Position numbers and translations under genes: made by a program. This document shows, one piece after another, positions 60,423 through 64,000 of a stretch of DNA of 64,000 nucleotides. This DNA is from SM1-73 sp964588305 (GTDB lineage Bacteria; Zixibacteria; MSB-5A5; SM1-73), in the NCBI GenBank assembly GCA_964588305.1, contig CAZPOP010000015.1:17211-81210 (forward strand), in the 5' to 3' direction. The notes under the pieces are model-generated. The model saw only the letters and a list, made by a program, of their open reading frames with translations, was not told the origin of the DNA and made no database searches. Position 1 is the stretch's first letter, and each line of letters starts with the position of its first letter.

Positions 60423-61220
60423 TCATTCTAAGACTACTTCTCTGGCGTCGAACACAGGTCCGTCGACACAGACTCTTTTGTATCCTCCGCCCTTAAGCTT
60501 CACGGCACATCCCCAACATGCTCCAACGCCACAAACCATGCTCCCTTCCAGAGAGATCTGACAGGAAAGATCATATTCTTTGGATATTTCCGACATCTTT
60601 TTCAACATCTCCTGAGGCCCGCAAGAATAGACCACAAGCTTCTTAGATTCGTTTTCTCTCTTCTTGATTTCTTTCAAAAAAACATCAGTAACCAATCCTT
60701 TTGCTCCAAAACTTCCATCATCTGTTGTCACGATTAAGTTAGTTCCCAGATCTTTCAGCCTTTCGCAGTACACAAGCTCCTTTACCGTTTTGGCACCTAA
60801 AAAGAACGTCACACTCTCTCTGGAAGTCTTCTCAATTAGGCTGCCGAGAAGAAACCAGAGTGGAGCGATTCCCATGCCTCCGGCTATCAGCATCGCGGTT
60901 TCCCCTTTTTTAGGAAACGAAAAACCCTCTCCGATGGGACCGAGAATATCCAGCATATCCCCGGGAGATTTTTCTGACAAAATCTCAGTTCCCCTTCCCA
61001 CTACTTTGAACAGAACCTCGAAGCACCTCTTCTCTTCATCAACGCAATGCACGCTGAAGGCTCTTCTCAGAAGAGGAGAGTCGTCGGGATTGACTCTTAT
61101 GTGAACGAAACTTCCCGGTTTTGCGCTTTTGGCGATATGGGAAGATGAGAGGGTAAGCTTGAACGTCTTTTCGGTTAGTTTCTCTTTTGAAATGACCGTG
61201 CTGGTAAATTGAGAGAGCAT
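60423..61220 (-). CDS. pyrK: Dihydroorotate dehydrogenase electron transfer subunit
   Basis: An FAD/2Fe-2S subunit linking PyrD to NAD+. 265 residues from ATG 61218-61220. The FAD domain has GSFVHIRVN and PLLRRAFSVHCVD (R-x-[FY]-S) near residues 36-62, the NAD domain IAGGMGIAPLWFLLGSL near 106-122, and the C-terminal 2Fe-2S site CGVGACWGCAVK followed by a Cys near 250 (KRVCVDG). The spacer to pyrD is short. It starts 4 bases after the TPR/TonB lipoprotein stop, so the three genes may be one transcript. Confidence 0.94.
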   Translation of the reverse strand: MLSQFTSTVISKEKLTEKTFKLTLSSSHIAKSAKPGSFVHIRVNPDDSPLLRRAFSVHCVDEEKRCFEVLFKVVGRGTEILSEKSPGDMLDILGPIGEGFSFPKKGETAMLIAGGMGIAPLWFLLGSLIEKTSRESVTFFLGAKTVKELVYCERLKDLGTNLIVTTDDGSFGAKGLVTDVFLKEIKKRENESKKLVVYSCGPQEMLKKMSEISKEYDLSCQISLEGSMVCGVGACWGCAVKLKGGGYKRVCVDGPVFDAREVVLE

Positions 61221-61224
61221 GACT

Positions 61225-63279
61225 CTATTGTTCCATCCCGCTCTGATCGATGAGGTTATCCTCAACGTCTGGTGGTCTCACCTCCACATCGTACAAAAAC
61301 CATCCGCCCAAATCCAACGCATCGATACTGTCGGGCTCGAAGGTCGTTTCCATGGCCGCCTTTTTTGCAGCTTCATCTATCCAGTAGTTATCAGTCTTGC
61401 TGACTAAAACCGCATCCATGACGTTGCCTTCAAAATCGATCATGATTTTAAACACCACTGTCGCCTCAATGCCCGATTCGATTTCGGATTCAGGATAAAC
61501 GAACTCGCCAGCTTTCAGCGGGTTCGGGGCCATCGGAACCGAAGGTCCAGAAGTCGATGTGGTATCGACCTGCACAGTATCGGTTGGCTGTTCTCCCGCA
61601 AGTTCCTCCTCTTCAGGCGACGGCGGAAGCGGAGCCTTTTTCTTGGGAGCGCGCCCCAGCTTTGTTCGAGCGGCATCCGCATGCTCTGAGTTTGGGTACA
61701 GGTCTATCACCTTCTGATAGGCTAAAGCCACAGTGCTGTCACCAGGATTGGCATAATGCTCGGTGATCCAGGCAACCGCATAAGCTGCCTCGCCCGCATA
61801 ACTGCTTTGGGGAAAACGCTCGATTATCCCATTATACAGAAGTAAGGCTGAATCAACATTCTCATATTCCAATAGCATTCTCTCCGCTTCAAGATATTCT
61901 CTCTCCGGCGTGTCGACCTGTATGGATTCATAAGACAGTCCCAAAAACTTCGCAGCGGGCTTAGAATAGTCCGTAGCGGGGTACTCCTTGACGATCCTTT
62001 GGTACATCTCTTTTGCCCGGGCGGCATCTTTTTTGATGTTCTCCAGAATCCAGGCTGCGGCATAAAGGGATTGAGCGGCGAATTCAGATTCCGGATAATT
62101 GTCGGCCAAAGCCAAATATTCTGCCAAAGCCGAATCGGGCTGATTCATCTGGGTCAAGTACAACTCAGCCAAAAGGAACAGAGCCCTGCCGTGTTTTTCG
62201 GTCTCGGCTTCGGATAACTCCGTCTGATATTCCTCGACCTTGGAAATGTTGGCACTTTTGGACAAAGCTTCCTGGGCTATCTCTGATCTGGGGCTTTCGG
62301 TCTTGCAACTATCGAACATCTCCTTGGCCTTTTTGAGATCCCCGAATTCCTCTTGATGTATCATCCCCAATTGATAAAGAGCCTGGGCGGAATGTTCCGT
62401 CTTGGCATAATCCTTGATAATCTCCTCATATTCCTTGATTGCCTCGTCGGTGTTACCGGAAAGCAGGATACCCTCCACGATCTTCAACTTGACCGCGGGG
62501 AGCTTTTCCGAATCTTCGGTTTCCTTGGAAAGTCGACTAAAGATGTCCATCCCTTCTTCGAATTCCCCCAAGGAATAACAACACTCTCCGCCTCTGAATC
62601 TTGACTCGAAGAGATCGTCTGATTTAGGGTGGTATTTCTCCACCTGGGCAAAGGCCTGTTTGGCTTGAGCGTAATCTTTCTTCAGCCAGAAGGCCTCTCC
62701 GATGCGATCTTGGGCCACTGGCGCCAGGGTGTCTTTCTCGTAGTTTTCCACCAGGTGTCGGTAATTGGCTATGGCATCGTCATACTCTTCCCTGCCTGAG
62801 TATATCTCTCCTAACATAAAGGCTGCTTCCGCTCTTTTCTTCTTATCTGCTTTGTCTGACTCCACGATTGACTCCAAAGACAGAACCGCATCCTCCTCGT
62901 TTCCAGATTTGTATTGACACAAGCTTATATAATAACGGCACTCCTTCGCCAACTTGCTTTTAGGAAAACTGGCCATAAGCTCTTTGAATTTCCTCTCGGC
63001 TTTGGCGTATTCCTCCATATTGTAATAAGCCCTTCCGATCAGGAATAGGGCGTCATCAACCCACTTGCTTTTGGGATGAAAGGTCAGTACCTTGGAAGCC
63101 TTCTTTATGGCTTCCTCATATTTCTTGTCTGCCGCACTGCTCTTAGCCCCCGAAGCCGACCTCTTCTGCGCGTTTTCCCCCTCCTTGAAACTCCTCTTAG
63201 CATTATAGAAGGTATTGTAATAGGTGCAGCTGAAGGAAAAAAAGAATAATATCAAGATGATCTGAAGTTTATTTCTCAA
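61225..63279 (-). CDS. TPR lipoprotein with C-terminal TonB domain
   Basis: 684 residues. A lipoprotein signal (IILILFFFSFSC, Cys at the lipobox) is followed by YYNTFYNAKRSF, a start seen in FCB-group outer-membrane TPR lipoproteins. About ten or more TPR/YbgF-like repeats cover 30-540, e.g. LFLIGRAYYNMEEYAKAERK, MLGEIYSGREEYDDAIANYR and SLYAAAWILENIKKDAARAK. An acidic/proline linker (KKKAPLPPSPEEEELAGEQP) leads to a TonB-C-like domain near 590-680 (GIEATVVFKIMIDFEGNVMD and KKAAMETTFEPD). A lipid-anchored TonB-C domain with TPRs suggests an envelope scaffold rather than classic TonB. Function uncertain. Confidence 0.85.
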   Translation of the reverse strand: MRNKLQIILILFFFSFSCTYYNTFYNAKRSFKEGENAQKRSASGAKSSAADKKYEEAIKKASKVLTFHPKSKWVDDALFLIGRAYYNMEEYAKAERKFKELMASFPKSKLAKECRYYISLCQYKSGNEEDAVLSLESIVESDKADKKKRAEAAFMLGEIYSGREEYDDAIANYRHLVENYEKDTLAPVAQDRIGEAFWLKKDYAQAKQAFAQVEKYHPKSDDLFESRFRGGECCYSLGEFEEGMDIFSRLSKETEDSEKLPAVKLKIVEGILLSGNTDEAIKEYEEIIKDYAKTEHSAQALYQLGMIHQEEFGDLKKAKEMFDSCKTESPRSEIAQEALSKSANISKVEEYQTELSEAETEKHGRALFLLAELYLTQMNQPDSALAEYLALADNYPESEFAAQSLYAAAWILENIKKDAARAKEMYQRIVKEYPATDYSKPAAKFLGLSYESIQVDTPEREYLEAERMLLEYENVDSALLLYNGIIERFPQSSYAGEAAYAVAWITEHYANPGDSTVALAYQKVIDLYPNSEHADAARTKLGRAPKKKAPLPPSPEEEELAGEQPTDTVQVDTTSTSGPSVPMAPNPLKAGEFVYPESEIESGIEATVVFKIMIDFEGNVMDAVLVSKTDNYWIDEAAKKAAMETTFEPDSIDALDLGGWFLYDVEVRPPDVEDNLIDQSGMEQ

Positions 63280-63300
63280 GACCCTTCACTCTCCCGAACT

Positions 63301-64000
63301 TCAATTTTCCTGCATCCAACCGGAAACCAAGCCGGACTCAAAAAAACTCTCCTTCGCCAGCTCATACTCCTCTCTCGTAATTTTTCTGTCTATTGATACG
63401 TCCTCAGAGGCCTTGAAGCTGGGGAAATATTGTCCCATCAAGCTCACGTAAACGTCCGGGGAGATTTCCTCTCTTATAAACCTAAAAGTTCTCTGGCTTC
63501 CAGCCAGGTCATTGGGAAGGACCAGGTGTCGAATCAGAAGTCCCTTTGTGGCTATCCCCTGTTCATCGACCACCAGATTCCCCACCTGTCGATGCATCTC
63601 CCTGATTGCGTCTCGGTTGATCTCCACATAGTCGTCTGCAAAAGAAAGCCTTTTTGCCGCCCGGTTGTCCGAATAGCGCATATCCGGAAGATATATGTCG
63701 ACTATACCCTCCAGGAGTCTTAAGGCTTCAACCGAATCATATCCTGAGCTGTTATAAACCAAAGGAAGGTCGAAACCCATCTCCCAGGCAAAAGATAATG
63801 CTTCCAGGATTTGGGGAACAACGTGGCTGGGAGTGACCAAATTTACGTTATGACAGCCTCGGGACTGAAGGGAAATCATCATCCCGGCCAGATCCCTGGC
63901 AGTCACCTCCAATCCGTTCCCCAGTTGACTGATCGGAAAATTCTGGCAATAGATGCATCTCAAGTTGCAGTTGGAGAAAAAGATGGTCCCAGAGCCTCTG
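63301..64000 (-). CDS. Radical SAM protein, PflA-like activase family, partial (5' end beyond window)
   Basis: At least 233 residues; the N-terminus lies off the right edge. The edge sequence reads GSGTIFFSNCNLRCIYCQN, with C-x3-C-x2-C (CNLRCIYC), as in glycyl-radical-enzyme activases and the YgiQ/AmmeMemoRadiSam-like single-domain group. Further motifs are VNLVTPSHVVPQILEAL, LPLVYNSSGYDSVEALRLLE and IYLPDMRYSDNRAAKRLS, and VDIYLPD-type strands of the partial TIM barrel. An internal TTG is sometimes taken as start, but the cluster motif needs the residues before it. No glycyl radical enzyme gene is in the window; target unknown. Confidence 0.85.
   Translation of the reverse strand, partial: RGSGTIFFSNCNLRCIYCQNFPISQLGNGLEVTARDLAGMMISLQSRGCHNVNLVTPSHVVPQILEALSFAWEMGFDLPLVYNSSGYDSVEALRLLEGIVDIYLPDMRYSDNRAAKRLSFADDYVEINRDAIREMHRQVGNLVVDEQGIATKGLLIRHLVLPNDLAGSQRTFRFIREEISPDVYVSLMGQYFPSFKASEDVSIDRKITREEYELAKESFFESGLVSGWMQEN

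Overview
The window looks like a scaffold from an uncultured bacterium, most likely an FCB-group candidate phylum (Zixibacteria, KSB1 or a similar lineage). The assignment is inferred from four things: many exported proteins ending in paired dockerin-like repeats of the type GDANGDG..D.ADVMYLINYLF; two exported proteins ending in a YPNPF..FlgD-like domain typical of type IX-style sorting in FCB bacteria; a geranylgeranylglyceryl phosphate synthase, known from several FCB lineages; and a 100-base N run typical of draft assemblies. No rRNA, tRNA or CRISPR array was found.

Left part (1-9000), minus strand: a housekeeping run in the order pgsA, pgpA, cinA, thpR, recA, recX, trmO, alaS, then a GGGP synthase cut by the window edge. 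It covers phospholipid headgroup synthesis, DNA repair and tRNA functions. Next comes a Tat-exported phytoene-desaturase-like flavoprotein (9306-10940, plus). It is convergent with a large nuclease-NACHT-HEAT protein (11302-14559), a probable anti-phage STAND NTPase. A five-gene YbhG/F/S/R-like ABC export operon follows (14904-19613), then two overlapping exported DUF3857/transglutaminase-like proteins, the first lacking the catalytic Cys (20079-24028).

Middle (24000-43300): a flippase-like membrane protein, a radical SAM enzyme and an alkaline-phosphatase-fold hydrolase; three large secreted proteins (a dockerin protein with two papain-like domains, a dockerin subtilase, and a repeat protein with a FlgD-like tail); the NTPase THEP1; a YprB-type exonuclease with TPRs; a PHP phosphatase; an MBL-fold hydrolase; ogt-lipA; and a divergent thioredoxin-reductase-like gene.

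Accessory island (43400-45990): two broken genes (a cupin and a class III aminotransferase tail), then a compact AT-rich five-gene operon. Two pairs of related small helix-turn-helix proteins surround a Swt1-like HEPN protein with an intact R-x4-H ribonuclease motif. This is the best candidate in the window for an undescribed toxin/defence-like system.

Right part (46000-64000): a glycosyltransferase, a propeller protein with a FlgD-like tail, lnt, gpmI, a tiny lysine-rich protein with a desulforedoxin-like Cys4 site, two large dockerin proteins with FG-GAP repeats (one also a subtilase), pyrD-pyrK, a TPR/TonB-C lipoprotein and a radical SAM activase-like gene cut by the right edge. Intergenic regions carry many short perfect hairpins, some with compensating base changes between copies, which suggests a dispersed structured repeat family.
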